This document shows positions 61,297 through 61,365 of a stretch of DNA of 61,365 nucleotides, piece by piece. Source of the DNA: an uncultured Clostridia bacterium. Lineage in GTDB: Bacteria > Bacillota > Clostridia > Lachnospirales > CAG-274. The notes under the pieces are model-generated. The model worked only from the letters and a program-made list of their open reading frames with translations, ran no database searches and was not told the origin of the DNA. Each line of letters starts with the position of its first letter. The first letter of the stretch is position 1. The stretch covers positions 1 through 61,365 of the forward strand of contig CANQIA010000011.1 of NCBI GenBank assembly GCA_947624015.1, written 5' to 3'. The position numbers and the translations under genes were made by a program.

Positions 61297-61365
61297 GCAA
61301 AGGGCAATGTCATCAACTTAAGAAATGCACAAAAACAGTTACCAAACTTTGTTTATTCTGCGAAT

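Noticed and set aside
1..61365. tRNA and rRNA genes
   Set aside because: I looked for T-arm motifs (GGTTCGAATCC type) and rRNA signatures on both strands and saw none. A covariance-model scan would settle this.

Overview
The window looks like chromosome of an anaerobic, spore-forming Clostridia (Firmicutes), probably gut- or rumen-associated. Evidence: the sporulation genes spoIID and spoIVA and a SpoVB-like flippase, a sigma-E promoter, HTH regulators with sigma-A promoters of the TTGACA-N17-TATAAT type, strong AAGGAGG ribosome binding sites, a GlgC/GlgD glycogen pair, an iron-sulfur serine dehydratase, an N-terminal dockerin on a pectate-lyase-like enzyme and an SLH-domain surface protein. 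I cannot place it below class from the sequence alone. No rRNA, tRNA or CRISPR array was seen.

Layout. 1-9.4 kb: end of rpoC, a DUF951 gene, a secreted dockerin/pectate lyase, an SLC13-type transporter, yajC, then rnz-tsaD-ruvA-ruvB and a small overlapping gene. 9.5-13 kb (minus): SpoVB/MurJ-like flippase and typA. 13.3-17.4 kb: putP, an XRE regulator/membrane protein pair with two operators, sdaAB-sdaAA. 17.6-23.4 kb: murA-spoIID, ftsH-comF, a zinc-ribbon gene, a PHP phosphatase. 23.4-25.2 kb: repeats, a REP-associated transposase (RAYT) unit and yjbQ. 25.3-31.6 kb: gltB-gltD. 31.7-35.3 kb: a copper locus (csoR, a 45-residue Cys-rich membrane protein, copA with a fused CopZ domain, and a divergent DUF305 gene). 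35.4-41.4 kb: substrate-binding lipoprotein, pyrK-pyrD, a second lipoprotein, an SLH/BIG2 protein. 41.7-44.8 kb (minus): PHP phosphatase-smpB-malic enzyme-small export protein. 45-49 kb: MATE-recX and marR-MATE. 49-51.5 kb (minus): glgC-glgD. 52.2-54.5 kb: TPP riboswitch-thiD-thiC. 54.6-58.4 kb (minus): ligA and spoIVA, with a candidate small RNA between them. 58.7-61.4 kb: an HPr/Crh-like gene and a repeat-rich tract holding a solo tyrosine recombinase.

The most unusual part is the right end. The recombinase (60113-60670) is preceded by two near-perfect 28-bp inverted repeats (59903-59930 and 60074-60101) enclosing 143 bp that carry a consensus sigma-A promoter pointing away from the gene. 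This is the architecture of a phase-variable invertible promoter that would control its own recombinase and the small gene behind it. The second most unusual item is a minus-strand candidate sRNA (56772 to 56644) with its own promoter and terminator and a C-rich loop complementary to Shine-Dalgarno sequences.

Three repeat systems are interspersed. R1 (five copies, about 50-380 bp) is a MITE-like element with imperfect terminal inverted repeats; one copy has a clean 5-bp target duplication and two sit between two copies of a transcription terminator hairpin. R2/R3 are modular hairpin repeats built from CTCCCC...GGGGAG stems, and one module lies inside the typA leader. The RAYT unit is bounded by its own inverted palindromes and shares no sequence with R1 or R2.
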